Below, one piece after another: positions 47,148-59,902 of a DNA stretch of 64,000 nucleotides. The DNA is from Emydura subglobosa. Taxonomy: Eukaryota; Chordata; Testudines; Chelidae. Numbering within the stretch: position 1 is the stretch's first letter; every line of letters starts with the position of its first letter. Below the pieces are notes generated by a model, which was not told the DNA's origin, did not search any database, and saw only the letters and a program-made list of their open reading frames with translations. The DNA lies in contig ML679966.1 in NCBI GenBank assembly GCA_007922225.1, positions 34,021,383-34,085,382 of the forward strand, in the 5' to 3' direction. The position numbers were made by a program, and so were the translations under genes.

Positions 47148-48060
47148 ATTGTCTCTTGCTCTCCCCCTCTTCAAAAAGTCCCATGATATATCATTCTGAA
47201 TGTCTTGTCTATTCCATCATGAAAATAGTTTTTTAAACTAAGTCCAAGTGTAAATATTGCATGAAAAATCACCACTTAAACCACCCACCCACCCACACCC
47301 ACACCCACACACCAGTAACACTGTTGCAGAAAACTTCTTAGTTACATTCAAGATGATAGATTGTTACTGAAATTGCATTAGAGTAAAAGAATGACATCTA
47401 ACATAAAATATACAATTTATCATGTTAATTTATGGCTATGAGTTTTCTATGAAGTGTTGGAGAAGCTATGTTGTGAACATACAGATTTTATCTTGTACAT
47501 GGCTAAAGTTCTTTAAGATTATTAAAGAAGCAGCTGTTAATTTTTGTTTATTATTTATTAGTAAAATACCTAGCTCTTATATAGCTCTTTAAGTTAATAT
47601 TATTTTGATCAAACGGTGAATTGTTGCAAAAAATGGATAATTTAGTTTTAGGTATATGCAATTTCTTGTGACTTTTTTCAGGACAGAATCACTGAATATT
47701 TTGCTGACTAGACTCCTTTGAAATATCTATTAACATTATTTTTCTGGGAATAAACAGTCTGACACTGAAATAAGTTCACTGAGTACAATCCATGTGCATC
47801 TTAACAGAAATCAGATCTCAAGACCTATGTTGATTTACAAACCTTAAAAATTCTTAGACTAAGGCAAAGAAATTGAAGAACAACCTGAGTCAAATGGAAG
47901 AACAGGTTACTGCTAGTGAAAAAAAATGTGAAATAATATTAATAAATTCCTACTACAAATTTGTGCATATAGCCTTTTCTGGAAGGCCTAAAAGTTCTCA
48001 GATTTCCAGATGAACAAGCAGCATCTCAAAAAGAAGGTCTCCATAACAAACAACATGTAG
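47145..48060. other. Unassigned sequence; (CACCC)n-like run at 47280-47312
   Basis: A short CACCC-rich simple repeat is followed by AT-rich sequence. No gene recognised. Confidence 0.45.
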
Positions 48061-48082
48061 ACCTTAACCCTCCTAACGTCCT

Positions 48083-48674
48083 GGGGTCTATCTGACCCAA
48101 ACTCACACAAAAATGTAAATAAACATTTTCATGCCAAACCTGTGTTTCCTCATAAATTAAGTATTATCAACTAGGATGAGGTTAATCTTTCTGCATTGAT
48201 TTTATCATCCTACTTGTTGTGGTTTTGTGTCACAAAAAAAAATTAACTGAAAAGGTAATGGGGTCACTTAGAACACTCAATGTTAGTCAATGGGGAAAAT
48301 GAAAGTACTACACTTCCAAGGTCTTTGGGAGTCTCTTGGACCCCCAAACAAGTACAAAAATTTAATTAAAACATGATAGACAAACCACTGCCTCTTCTTT
48401 CTTTACGTATTCTTAAACTATGACGAGGACAACCTGTTAGCATTGTCTGCATAACTGTTGTGGTTTTACGGTAGCAAAAAAAGTCACTCAAAAGATATTG
48501 GGATCAGTTAGACCCCAAATTAATTATGCAGGTATCAGATTGTTTTTATTTTGAGGCAGCAGTTGAGATATGATTATATGAAACTTTCAGAATTGTTTTT
48601 ATCATTGTTTCAGTGGGTTTTGTTTTTAAAAAATAAAAAGGCAACCAAAAGGTCCTGGGGGTTTGAGAGACCCC
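48083..48674 (+). repeat. Subterminal repeats of the piggyBac element
   Basis: Near-palindromic GGGGTC-n-GACCC motifs occur at 48083-48098, 48260, 48327-48345, 48500-48516 and 48655-48674. Three of them are preceded by a similar ~45-base block beginning GTTGTGGTTTT (48216, 48456, weaker near 48611), so the region is built of degenerate tandem units. Such repeats could be transposase-binding sites. Confidence 0.65.
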
Positions 48675-49045
48675 AGATAACAAATGCTTCATGTATCTTC
48701 ACAATTGTCCAGAAAATAGAGTTTCTTTGAAGACACTTTCAAATTGATTTTCTGGGAAGCCTACAAATGTTAGGAAGAATTTCTGGGTAAGCCACAACTG
48801 TCAGATACATTTTTGGCAAGCCCACAATTGACGGATGATGTGGCTCAGAAAAAGACCTCAGTGTTGCTGGGGAAAAGACCCTCTGTTGACAGAAGCAGTT
48901 TCAGTTTAACTTCTCTTGCCCTGTTAACCATCAACAGCAGTGGTTGTGTTCAAATGGTTCACTGGCTGTTTTTTTTCTCCAGTGAGTGAAACAAGAAAAG
49001 CTGTATCTCATGAAGAGCTCCTGAGAATTTTCACAGAGGACACTG

Positions 49046-50616
49046 ATGATTGTGACACTGCAGTTTAGCAGCAATGACTCGGATTGGGAGCCTGCTGTAG
49101 CAGCACAGGGTGGTGGTGCGGAAGCAGTGGAAGATGAAATCACTGAGGAAACTGACTCCAATGATACTGCTGTGCAGGAAAGTGAGGATGTGTCTGCCAA
49201 CTTTTATCTGTCCAATAAGCTGAAAAATGGGGAAAGACAGAAACAACCTGACTCCTGCTCCAGGACTGACCACGTACTCCATACAATGTGTTAGGGACAC
49301 TATTCTCCTGCTTACAGCTTTTCTTGACTAAATTGTTAGATCTCATTCTCCAATACTCTAACAAGCATGGGGCTGAGTTGTTTGGGAGTACTTGGCAGCC
49401 AGCACTTGAGACAGAACTTTGTGCCTACTTGGGACTGCATATACTAGCAGGAGTTTATAAATCTAGCAGATACACAAAGAACTGTGGCAAATGACCACAG
49501 AAGGCCAGTATTCAGAGCCACCATCTCACTCCATCAATTTCAAACCATAAAAAAGGTCCTATGCTACAACAACAGAGAGGCATGCAGAAGTTGAAACAAG
49601 ACTACCAAGCTTACTGCTATTTCAGAGATACAGGGTTTGTTTGCTGGTATTCTGCCCAGGTGTTTGGCTCCCTATGAGAGGGTCATCACTGACAAACAGC
49701 TGCTAGCTTTCCTTGGTCGCTGGCCTTTCATGAAGCATATGCCTTTAAAACCAGCCAGGTACCGCATTAAATTCTGGCTATGCTGCGACTCTACAACTTC
49801 TCATGTTTTAAATGCTAATATATACACTGGAAGTGAGGGGAATGCAGCAGTAGCAAGAAACCTGGCAAGAAACATGGTTAACAAATTGGCACAAATTTTA
49901 GAGGGAACAGGGAGAAATATCACAATGGGCAATTTTTTCACTAGTGTTGGACTTGCAAGGAACTTGTTCCCAAAAACCTTACTTTGGTCAGCTCAATGAG
50001 AAGGAACATGACTGAAATTCCTGCTCAGTTTCTTCCAAACCAGCAAAGACCAATCCACTCCAGTTTGTTTGGTTTCAGGAAATTATAACCTTTGTTATGT
50101 ATACAAAATGGGAAAAGCGATAGTACTGCTGTCATCTATGCATTCAGATGCTTCCACATCTGAGGCTGAAGTAAAACCAGACATCATTTTTATAGCAAAA
50201 CAAAAAGTGTGGGCACTTGTGACCAGACAGCATCCTTATCTATCACAAAACAGATGGGCAAATGCTGGCTGATGGTGGTTTTTGCAAACATCTTGGACAC
50301 TGCATGTCTGAATGTATACATTGTTTGGATTTTGTTGAATCGCACATGGTATAATAAATCTTTGAATGTGAGACGGATGTTTCTCATTGACCTGGGTACA
50401 GAAATGCTGAAACCACTGTGGCAGGAAAGGAATACTGCAGCCTTGCCTCAGGCTTCTAAGGAAGCAATATCTAGTGTACTAGGTACCAATCCAGAGCCTA
50501 AGAAACAGGGAAGATGTTACATCTGTTCCATAGAACGAGACAGAAAACATATTAAAAATGCACAGAATGTGAAAGCTTTGTATGTTCAGAACATGTCACC
50601 TATTTGTTCAAAGTAG
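49046..50616 (+). pseudogene. piggyBac transposase, inactivated
   Basis: The N-terminus has FSSNDSDWEP and an acidic stretch. After frameshifts, LETELCAYLGLHILAGVYKS gives the start of the DDE domain. At 49637-49999 the frame reads ERVITDKQLLAFLGRWPFM (first Asp), FWLCCDSTTSHVLNANIYTG (second Asp) and MGNFFTSVGLA, where a live enzyme has an Asp before NFFTS; here it is Gly. Later pieces include VYKMGKAIVLLSSMHSD and FANILDTACLNVYIV, and a C-terminal cysteine-poor remnant of the Cys-rich domain (CYIC). With at least three frameshifts and a lost catalytic residue it cannot work. Piggybac transposases insert at and excise from TTAA. Confidence 0.83.
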
Positions 50617-50759
50617 TAGAACTTTTACTGCCACTTTGTTGTGTTTGTGCCCTTTATTGTTGCTGTTGCTATCTAATTTCATTGTCTGTACAAGGGTCAA
50701 GTTAAACCCTAATGCCTGTACAGTGCGTAGTTTTTTAAAAAAACATGTCTGATCATGGG

Positions 50760-53091
50760 TTGTTTGAAATATTGCTCATGCAAAAACCTCAAAACAATTA
50801 TCAAAAACACTGATGACAGCCATCCAATGCAAAAACAAAAGGTGGAACCCACTACAATTCTACAACTCACAAAACTCTATCTCATAAAGAAACAATGACA
50901 CCAGGGGCTGCCAGAGACACTACACAACATTTCATCATCATTAATTTATCATGAGTACCGCTGACCAGAGCTGAATTATATGTACTCTTAAATCACATCC
51001 ACCACAATCCCTCCACTGCCAAGAGGACAACTACACAGTCCTGGAAATCAAACCACCAGATAGTGATCAAACCAGCAAACCAGGGGGTGCTATTGTAATT
51101 CCCAGCTGTGAAGACTACGTCAACAAGGCCAACTGACAACTCTCCAACTACTATACAAACTCGAAGACCACTGTTCACCACAATTTACCCACGAATTTAA
51201 GGATATCATCAAATACTTCACCAAACAACTCCAAGAGAAACCCTACAACCTCATCCCCCACAAACCCACCCCAGGGATCTTCTACATGCTTCCCAAGATA
51301 TGTAAACAAAGGAACCCAGGCAGATCCATCATATCTGGCCATGGCATTCTTACTGAAGAAATATCAGGACTCATAGAAACCATCATCAAACCACTCATCA
51401 CACAAGGTTCCTCCAGGACACAACTGACTTTCTCCACAAACTCTCCGATATTAACAACATCCCTCAGAAAACCTTCCTTGATACCTTGGTTGTCACCTCC
51501 CTATACATCAACATCTCTCACAATGACAGCATTACTGCCTCCCTCAAATATCTACAAGACCATGGACAACACTCAAGATATCCACACCAAACATCACTAA
51601 ACTCATCCATTTCAGCCTCATTTATAACAATTTTACATTCAACAACTAAAACATTTTGTCCAAACCATAGGAATAGTCATGAGTACCAGGATGGCTCCCT
51701 AATATGCCAATCTCTTCATGCAACACCTTGAGGAAGAATTCCTGGACAAATGCACTACAAAACCAATGCATACCAGAGATACATAGCTGATATTTTCATC
51801 CTTTGGACAGACAATCTAAACTCTCTCATAGATTTCCACCACAAGTTCAATAATCATCACCCATCCATCAAACTCTGTCTAGAACATTACCACATCTACA
51901 TCAGCTTCACGGACATCACAATCAGCTTAAAAAAATGGAACCCTATAGATAACTATATACAAAAACCCCAGGATCACCACACTTACCTTCACAGATCCAG
52001 TAACCACTTCAAACATACCAAGAAATCTTATTTATAGCCAAGCCCTCAGATACAACAGAATATGCTGTGAGGAGAAAGTCTGAGGCACATACTTTAATAT
52101 AGTTAAAAATGCTTTCACCAAACAAGGTCACTTCATCAGAGAAGTGGAACAGAACACATCATGGAACAGAACACGCAAATACCTTGAGAGAACCTACTCC
52201 AATACAGAAGGAAAAAACCCTCTAACTTCACACCCCTAGTTGCCACCTACCATCCTACAATGGAACCCCTATATGGGGTATCAGTAAATTATTATAACCC
52301 ATACTCAATGTGAACCACATCTTGAAATAAATCTTTCCTGAACCCCATCTTCTGGCCTTCAAATAACACCCACTGCTCATCATCATAAGCAAGTTCCCCA
52401 CAGACAAAGACACACCAATTGAAGGCAGCACCAGACTCTGCCAGAACAACAGATGCAAAACCTGCAGACATATCTTCCCTGCTATGATGATCAATATCCC
52501 CACAACAACTTTTCAAGATCTACGGATACCACACACACCTATCACAACATGTGGTGTACCTCAGCCAATGCACAAAATGCCCCCATAACAACTATATAAG
52601 TGAAACTAGACAATCACTACATTGACACAGAAAATGATAAAAGAGAAAAGAGAAATACACCATATCACCCTTGGGAGAACATTTTTTACAAAATGATCAC
52701 GCCATATCTGACTCTCAGTCTTCATTCTTAAAGGAAACCTTAATACCACCACTTTCAAGAGATAAACTTCGGATCTTAAATTCAAAACTTTGCTAGACAC
52801 GAGAAATCATTGTCTTAATAAAGACACTGGATTTATGGCTTATTACAACAATCTGTAAACCTTTTTTGGCCTATGACCGCAGGGTTGTGAATGGGCCACT
52901 TCAGCTAGAATGGTCCCTTAGAATGTGTTAACTACTTACGCTGAACAATCTGTTCCACCTTATACTTAACAGTGACACTCTGAGTGCCATTCCCAGACTT
53001 GAAGAAGAGCTCTGCGTAGCTTGAAAACTTGTCTCTTTCACCAACAGAAATTGGTCCAATAAAAGATATTACGTCACCCATCTTGACTCTT
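50760..53091 (+). mobile_element. Penelope-like retroelement inserted in piggyBac
   Basis: Flanked by an approximate 10-bp duplication, TGATCATGGG (50750-50759) and TGATCGTGGG (53092-53101). It holds a reverse transcriptase and a decayed GIY-YIG endonuclease. Its 3' tail ('gacttgaagaagagctctg', 'caccaacagaaattggtcc', 'aaaagatattacgtcacc') is shared with 24597-24762 and 22151-22203. This is the longest Penelope copy in the window, 5'-truncated or decayed at the start. Confidence 0.8.
51000..52650 (+). pseudogene. Penelope reverse transcriptase and endonuclease, inactivated
   Basis: Pieces in order: GGAIVI (about 51084-51101, after a one-base loss), KPTPGIFYMLPKICKQRNPG and RSIISGHGILTEEISGLIE (51261-51390), LVVTSLYINISH (51487-51522), and YQRYIADIFILW (51771-51806), where the catalytic (I)DD has become (I)AD. 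Downstream, VVYLSQCTKCPHNNYISETR (52551-52610) is a degenerate GIY-YIG core. Penelope reverse transcriptases are related to telomerase. Multiple frameshifts and the altered catalytic pair exclude activity. Confidence 0.8.
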
Positions 53092-53304
53092 TGATCGTGG
53101 GGTCAGTTAACCCCACACAAGTATTGTGTAGTGTGCTTTTGAATCTAGGAAAGTTTTAACTTGTTCATAGTTTTATAGTTCACTGGTTACAACAGTCAGT
53201 TTTAAATGCATCCCATGTGCTTTTTTCCCCCCGATTTTGACATACTTGGGGTCTCCAAGACCCTAATACAGAAATAGTTGGGTGATTTTTGGTCCAGTAC
53301 GAGG

Positions 53305-54040
53305 GTTTGTCTGAGCAGGCAGTTCTAGGAAGGCTGTAATTTCAGCTAACTTGATGTCTTTGATTATCTTGATTTTTACAGACACCATGATACTCAGATT
53401 CTGCAGAATTTTAAGGGTGTTTTTTTCTTTTTTATATAAATATAGCATCTCGCTGAAGTTAGAATTCTAAAGCCCAACGATGACACTAATTGTTTCAGGA
53501 GCTAAATTCCCAGTGCATCTATATTAAGAGCAACCCAAATGAAAAAGAAAACTAGTTTTGCCTCTCTGCATAGAACTGTTAAAGATCATTCTATACGTCC
53601 CTCAAAAAGTGGTTAATTTTTTTAAATGCCCAATGATGGATTATAGACTACTTTAAGGTAGGACAAGTTTTGCTAGGCTATGATCTCTCTGATGTGTGCT
53701 GCAGATTTTTTTTACATATTCTGGCCTTGGACCACACACAGAACTGTAAGATGTTCATAGGATTTGGACGTGAATCAGAGAGGAGTAAATGCACCTTTCA
53801 AAGTGTAGGTAACTTGACCACAAATAAGTTAAATTCCTCACATACTATATTATATTTTCTATGCTCATATCCCCATACATAAAAGTGAATGATTTTAGCA
53901 AACATTTTTACAGTAACTTTTCAAAAGTCTTGTTGAATTCAGCATTCCTGTATTTCACATCCCAGAGACAAAACAACATCTTCTCCTGGCTGCTACTGCA
54001 TAACTCCTCTGGGCTCTGTCCTTATTCTGGTTACCTTAAG
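53305..54040. other. Unassigned intronic sequence
   Basis: The first part may still be decayed piggyBac 3' region. Beyond that nothing is recognised. Confidence 0.4.
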
Positions 54041-54045
54041 CTCCC

Positions 54046-54648
54046 TGTAATGGGGTACACTCACTGCTAGAGCACCTTATTGGGCCTGCTCTGAGGATTT
54101 GCTCCTTCCAGGACAGACACTCCCTACTGCTACTCACTCATGTACCCTGCCACCTCTCTGTCTCTGTGACTCAGGGTGCTCTGTCTTCCTGGCTTGGCCC
54201 TCTGGCCAAGTTCCCTTCCATGGTGGCTAAGTCCTATCAAACAATTGTCCCGGGAAATCTTCTGCTCCACTGCCCAGTCTGTGCCACTTCCCTAGTAGGT
54301 GGTAGGGGAACCATGCCCATCCTTTACTCTGGATTCCAGTGCAGGAACCCTATGTCTAGTAACTGTTGTCTGCTTTCTCTCAGACCCTATTGTTCTTTCC
54401 CTGGACTCATTCCCACATCTTCTGGCTCCCCACTCTCTGAGTTTACCAGCCTCAACTCCCTTCTCTGGTAGTAACAGCAGACTACTTCCCCTGCAGCCCC
54501 TTTCTGCTCCTAACTTCCTGGCTTTATAATATGGTGTCCATTCTTTCTCAGCTGGGATCCATTGTTAATCAGCCTTTCAATCCTTGGATCTCCCTCAGTT
54601 GCAGCCAATCAGATTAATTAACCTAATTTACCATGTTCTGCCTTGACA
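54046..54648 (-). repeat. Probable LTR, antisense
   Basis: On minus it starts TGTCAAGGCAGAACATGG and ends CCCCATTACA (TG...CA). It carries an inverted CCAAT box (CTGATTGGCTG, about 54597-54607) and a TATA box TTATAAAGCC (about 54521-54530) at LTR-like spacing, then a GC-richer transcribed part. No clear target duplication was found, so the ends are tentative. It resembles in design the solo LTR at 27005-27552 but is a different sequence. Confidence 0.45.
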
Positions 54649-54654
54649 AGCCTC

Positions 54655-55645
54655 AAGAACAAGTTCCAGAGGTATTGGTCTTGTGCTGAAAATGCTCTGC
54701 TACCTTCTGTGAACCATTTAACCCCCAGAACTGATCAAAATATTAAAGAAGCAGATGATAACTCCTGAGACAAGACATAGGGAAAGATGATCAAAGATCA
54801 TTACACCTTTCTAGAGAATAACCAGCACCATGAACTCCCAATGGAAGTGAACAGGAAGCCAGTACAGAACTGAAGACTGGTGCTACGAGTCAACAGTTAT
54901 ATTTATTCACACACTCAGAACATCAGACTTCTCTTCTGCTTGAAGCTTAAAGTGCAGTTCTGAAAAGTGACTCTGTAGAAGTGGTATCATGGAATTCCAT
55001 ATTAATTGTGGGTGGCTGATTTTTTTGTCAAACAGTTTTTTTAAAAAGTTTTTTAACTTATAAACTGCCAATCCCACAAATTCCGCCAGGTTCTGACAGT
55101 CGAGCACCGCTCTTTTCATCTCTTACCATCTTTAGTAAGAAAGGTTCTGCTGGCCAAACAAGATACTCTGCGCTACCTATGTAACTTCTCTGTGTTACCT
55201 GTCTAATTCCACCATCATTAGTAACAACTATACAAAACCACTGTAAGCATAAGTTTGTCCAACCCTTGGACCGCAAATAAAAACTGAATTAATCTCTCTC
55301 CTCAGAGTAATTTTGGCACCTCTATTTTAGATACTTCCCATACCTACAAGCATAATTTATTTTACAGGGACTGTGCCCAAGCCAGAATGCCAGGGTCTTG
55401 ACATCTTTCTTTTCATTGGCCTTTTGGCAATACTGCAAATCGAAGCATTTCATTATTTTCCCTAATAAATACTATATTTCCCCTAATACATTAGTATTTC
55501 CCCTAATAAATACTATATAATACTAAATAAATACTAATCGAAAAGAAGGAGTGACAAGACAGAACTCGCAAGTGACACCCTTGGAAAGGAAGAATAAATA
55601 CTCATTATCACCTCTTGGTGTCTCAAAGAAAGGAAAATGAAACTA
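54655..55645. other. Unassigned; AT-rich short tandem repeats at 55458-55542
   Basis: 'ccctaataaatactat' recurs several times at 55458-55542, a local tandem duplication. No gene recognised. Confidence 0.45.
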
Positions 55646-55649
55646 CTGA

Positions 55650-55795
55650 AGCATAGGAGCTGGAACTTATGGTGTGGGGAGTGCTGCTGCACCCACTGAC
55701 TTCAAGGGGTTTCTATTATATACAGGTTTACAGTTTGTTTCAATGGCTCTCAGCACCCCCACTACAAAAATTGTTTCAGCACCCCTAAACTGAAA
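55650..55795. mobile_element. Small MITE-like repeat
   Basis: The ends 'taggagctggaac' and 'gtttcagcaccccta' are roughly inverse. The interior ('tatatacaggtttacagttt', 'caatggctctcagcaccccc') matches a common sauropsid interspersed repeat. Flanks TACTGAAG and ACTGAAAG are only suggestive of a duplication. Confidence 0.45.
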
Positions 55796-56394
55796 GGCCT
55801 CCTGTCACGCTCCCAAAATGGATTCTTCATTTAGAATTCATATTTACTATCTTTAAAAACAACTTGGGTAGCCACCTTAGCACCTAAGGGTAACCAGAGC
55901 TCTATTAACTAATGGTTTACTACTACCAAGGAATATATTCATCTCATCCTAGCAGAACTGCTTGTAGAGAAATGGGATTTTTGTATATTTATGTTGTCTC
56001 CTATTATGAACATAAGTATTGTGGCCACACTTGAATAACAAGAGTACCATATCAATAAATTCAAAATCTCTAGTAGAGTCTTTATGTATTTGATTTATAC
56101 AGATCTCAATTTTTAAAACGGTCCCATTATAGTAATTCCCCTGCCTCACAATGTAACTGAAGCACAGGTCTGCTGATATAACTGCACATTTTGCACACTA
56201 TACCTCCAATTGTCTATGCCATCACTGACTGGGCAGGTTGGTCTTTCTTCACAACTTTATCGAATAAGAGGAAGGGGAGATCCAGAGATAGAGAAAGGAG
56301 AGGAAAATTAAAGGACTTGTCATTAAAGACATAGGTGATTAATCTAAGGTAAATTTTTCCTTTGGGTTTCTCAGAGCATCTAATCTTTCTATAT

Positions 56395-56480
56395 CTGCTT
56401 TCTACACTGTAATCTCTTTGAGACAGGGACTGTCTTGTACAGCACTGAGCACACAATCATCTCTTAAATAAAAAATAAAT
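56395..56480 (+). repeat. L2-like LINE 3' end fragment
   Basis: 'ctgtaatctctttgagacag', 'ggactgtcttgtacagcact' and 'gagcaca', with an A-rich tail, form the sense version of the L2-like 3' UTR seen antisense at 15683. Confidence 0.55.
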
Positions 56481-56489
56481 TTAACTGAA

Positions 56490-58010
56490 CTGCGTATTCA
56501 TTGATTAACATTTGTAAAAGCTTTATGCCACACACACATAAACACAGTTCATCACATTAAGTATTTCAGAAAATTAAGTATCTTCATTTTTTTAACTACT
56601 GTCATCCTACTAGCTTTATAAACCTAAAACAGGTGTACAAGACTATTTCTAGCGTATACTCAGGGAAAATAACCATTAAGCACAATATGTACTCTATCAA
56701 TAAAGCATTCTTCAGTAAGGCTTTGGGGTTTCTGCTTAAAACAAGCAGCAAAGTGTTACTTATATTAATTTAAAGGAAATGTATAGCTGCTGTACACTTT
56801 AATCCTAAAAAGAAAGACAATCATCACTTTACCTCCATTAACTCCACATAAAGCAAATATTTTAGGTTCACATAATGCTTCTCTTCCATCTTTAGCATTA
56901 CTGTCCAAAAACCACTATTATTGAATTATACTGCTTTTAACAGTTAAACTTGACAAACCCAGTATTTCACCTAAATTTACATTAATTTACAAGCTATTCT
57001 TCCTAAAACATCAACTATATTTTTTAAATAGGAACAACAACTGGAAACTTCTATTTCAATCCACATACAATTCAGCCAGTCATGTAGGATAAGCAACTTC
57101 ACTGTTTAAAAATATGTTCAAATTTTGAACAGCTTTATTTTATTACATTTATTCTTATATTGCTCAATATCTGTTGGCATTAATAAACGTTTTCATAAGG
57201 GTTACATGTCTATTTTATTGATTGCTTTAATTACCTGTTTTGACGACACCTGCCTTCTAATGCATTCCTCATTGGTAATGCAGTACATTGCTCTGTTCCA
57301 TAAGAATACCTCATTCCATTACCAGGATACAAAAATAGAAATAAGCAGATAATTTAAAGAGGATTCAGCTGCTATCCGCTACTGTTAAAAGCATGATTAA
57401 AAAGCAGAACAGACTGCAAATCTGTATTTCGTAAATGATGACATCACACTTTTCTGTGATAATAGTCATGTAACAACTGATTTGAGGAAATTACTTCTAA
57501 TGACAGCCAGTTGGCAGGCATTTAATGAGTCAGAATAGAGAATTAATCTTCAACAGCAGGATTAGAGTATTGTATGCTTTGTTAACCTCAATTGCTCAAC
57601 CATCAACCAGTACATAAAATACAAGGTTAAATGAAGGCCTCTCCATTTTCACTACAGTAGAAGTCTTGTACCTGCAGGATTTCCTTTCAAGCTGGTTCAA
57701 CAGTAGTGCCATTCCATTCTAGAACCAGTGTCATCTTTTTTTAACTAAGATTCATAACAAGCTATGGGTACAGGCTGTTGATTTGAAGCTTACTTCAAGA
57801 CTTAAGATAAAATTAACATTTTGATTAATTTTACACTAGTGTAAATGATTATTTAACAATTAGAAGTTCTTGGTCAGCTCCTGTGATTTCTCAAATGACT
57901 GCTCTGATTAATTTATTTTAGAAAAGGAAGACAGATGAATCAACACAGCTTCCTTCTTCTGTTTCTGTTGCTTCTTCAAACTGACAAGTCACCCACATTT
58001 TAAACATCAA
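56490..58010. other. Unassigned AT-rich sequence
   Basis: No exon or repeat recognised. Confidence 0.4.
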
Positions 58011-58019
58011 ATATCTCTC

Positions 58020-58620
58020 AGTGCTTCTTGTGATCATCTAGTCTCACCTTCTGTGTAGCACAGGCCATAGAACTTGCCCAAAATAATTCCTACAGCATAT
58101 CTTCTAAAAAAACATGCAATCTTGATTTAAAAAGAGTCAGTGGTGGAGAATCCACCATGACCTGTTGTAAATAGTTCCAATGGTAAATTAGTTTCACTGT
58201 TAAAAATGTACTCATTTCCAGTCTGAATTTGTCTAGCTTTGTCATCTTTCAGCCACTGGATCCTGTTCTATCTTTCTTGGCTATATCAAAGAACCCATTA
58301 TTAAAGATTTGTTACCCAGGTAGGTACTTCTAGACTGTAATCAATTCACCCCTTAATCTTCTCTTTGTTAAACTAAATAGATTGAGCTCCTTGAGTCTAC
58401 CACTATAAAGGATATTTTCTAATCCTTTTATCATTCTTGTGGCTCCTCTCTGAACCTTCTCCAATTTATCAACATCCTTCTTGAACTGTGGGCACCAGAA
58501 TTAAATACAGTGTTCCAACAGTAATTGCATGTGTGCCGAATACAAAGGTAAATAACCTCTCTACTCCTACTTGACATTCCTCTGTTTATGCATGCTGGGA
58601 TCATATTACATACAGGTAGA
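58020..58620 (-). mobile_element. CR1-type LINE 3' region, antisense
   Basis: The plus strand reads the reverse complement of the ORF2 C-terminal region and 3' end of a CR1-like family: 'gatcatctagtctcaccttc' at the 3' end, then 'ggtggagaatccaccatgac', 'tttccagtctgaatttgtct', 'aatagattgagctccttgag' and 'ctctgaaccttctccaattt'. About 600 bp, with no intact frame. Confidence 0.75.
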
Positions 58621-58624
58621 AGAG

Positions 58625-59765
58625 ATAAAAGCTAGAAGACTAGACACAGAAGGATTCATTAGCAGACTGTGAGCAATAGAAAGGAACTGGAGGAGACATT
58701 CAGTCTGTGCCACCCCTTATGCTCTCAGTTGAGAGCACCAGGAAATGAAGGACCCAGGCGTGGGTAATAAACACTGCTATAATTTCTGGTCCTAGGAACA
58801 TGGAGCACATACATACCCACAGTGAATACCCACAGGTCCAGCACCCAAAGAAGAATTTAACTAATGGTATGTCATCCTTTCAGGAGCTACATGAAGTTTG
58901 GCTAGAACTTTGAGCACACTGGCAACAACAGTCCTAAAGAGATTTTTACCCTGTAATGAGCTATCAATGGCTGATAATGTTACATGTACAGAAAGCAGTA
59001 TATTCAAATTCATTATACACTTTTACAATTTGGTTAACAAAAACAAAACTGCTTCCTGCTTTCCACCCATTAACACAAGAAAAACTGACGTTAAAAAAAG
59101 CTTAACAAGCATTTACACTATGTCAGAAAGACTCTGAAAAAGCACAAAAAGTAGTGAATTTCAGAGCTGAGGATCCTCCAATCAGAGGGTACTGCCACCC
59201 ATGGAAGTTCAACACTGGGGGATGAAAAGCAGAGAGCATTCCAGCTGATTGGACTGGCATGACAGGGAAAGGGGGAGAAGCTGAATCACTGATAACCAGC
59301 TGGGTCCTAGACCATTTAAGGTTTTAGAGAGCATCATCAAGCACTTAAATTTCACCCAAAGCCAAAAGCAAAACTGGATCTTCAACTATGCACCCCTTAA
59401 ACTGTTTGAAACAGTTAAAGGAAATTAACTGCGCCTCTTTTTAAAAAACATAATATATAAAATATTTAAACACTGATTAACATGTTGTGTGTGTGATGTG
59501 AAAAATCTTGTTAGCTTTATGAAAGTAATTTGTTCCACTTTTTAAAGGACATAAAATAAATATGATTGAACTTTACAGTATACAATTAAATATCCCATTC
59601 TATGCACAGTATGTTGTAAACTACTATTTATGAAGATATTTGGAATATTCCATATACTATTCAGGAAAAAACATTTTAAAAAAGATTTTTAAAAAGGAAT
59701 GCCTTGGGAGAGACTTCTGCTCTCTGTGTTTTCATGCTACTGAAGTTTCCAAAGGTGGTTTAAGG
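58625..59765. other. Unassigned intronic sequence
   Basis: No gene or repeat recognised. The plus frame at 58898-59137 has no domain. Confidence 0.4.
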
Positions 59766-59771
59766 ACAGAA

Positions 59772-59902
59772 GCCCCAATCCTGCACTGAACCATATGAGC
59801 TGACCCTGGCACCCATACTGAGCCCCACTGAAGTTTATAGGGCTTTGTGTGGATATAGCGCTCTGCCTGTGCATCTCCCAGTGCAGGATCAGGGCTACAT
59901 TT
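59772..59902. repeat. Palindromic fold-back repeat
   Basis: The left arm GCCCCAATCCTGCACTGA is inverse to 'cccagtgcaggatcaggg' on the right, with a central 'ccccactgaagtttatagggc'. It belongs to the same hairpin-repeat type as 8772-8925. Confidence 0.6.

Larger units (their letters stand above)
48064..53300 (+). mobile_element. piggyBac-type DNA transposon relic, interrupted by Penelope
   Basis: The left end is TTAA (48064-48067) followed by CCCTCCTAACG, the arrangement expected at a piggyBac terminus. A subterminal region with repeated GGGGTC...GACCCC motifs precedes a decayed transposase. The same motifs reappear after the Penelope insertion (53099, 53248), showing that the element continues there. 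I could not find the right TTAA terminus; it is diverged or lost, so the end given is a minimum. Confidence 0.8.

Noticed and set aside
46953..47236. Open frames encoding CVCV, HTHT, RERE or SLSL repeats
   Set aside because: These are translations of the GT/GA microsatellite across an N gap.
53400..53425. TTTTAAGGGTG as the right piggyBac terminus
   Set aside because: The TTAA is followed, not preceded, by the G-rich string, so the orientation is wrong for the right end.
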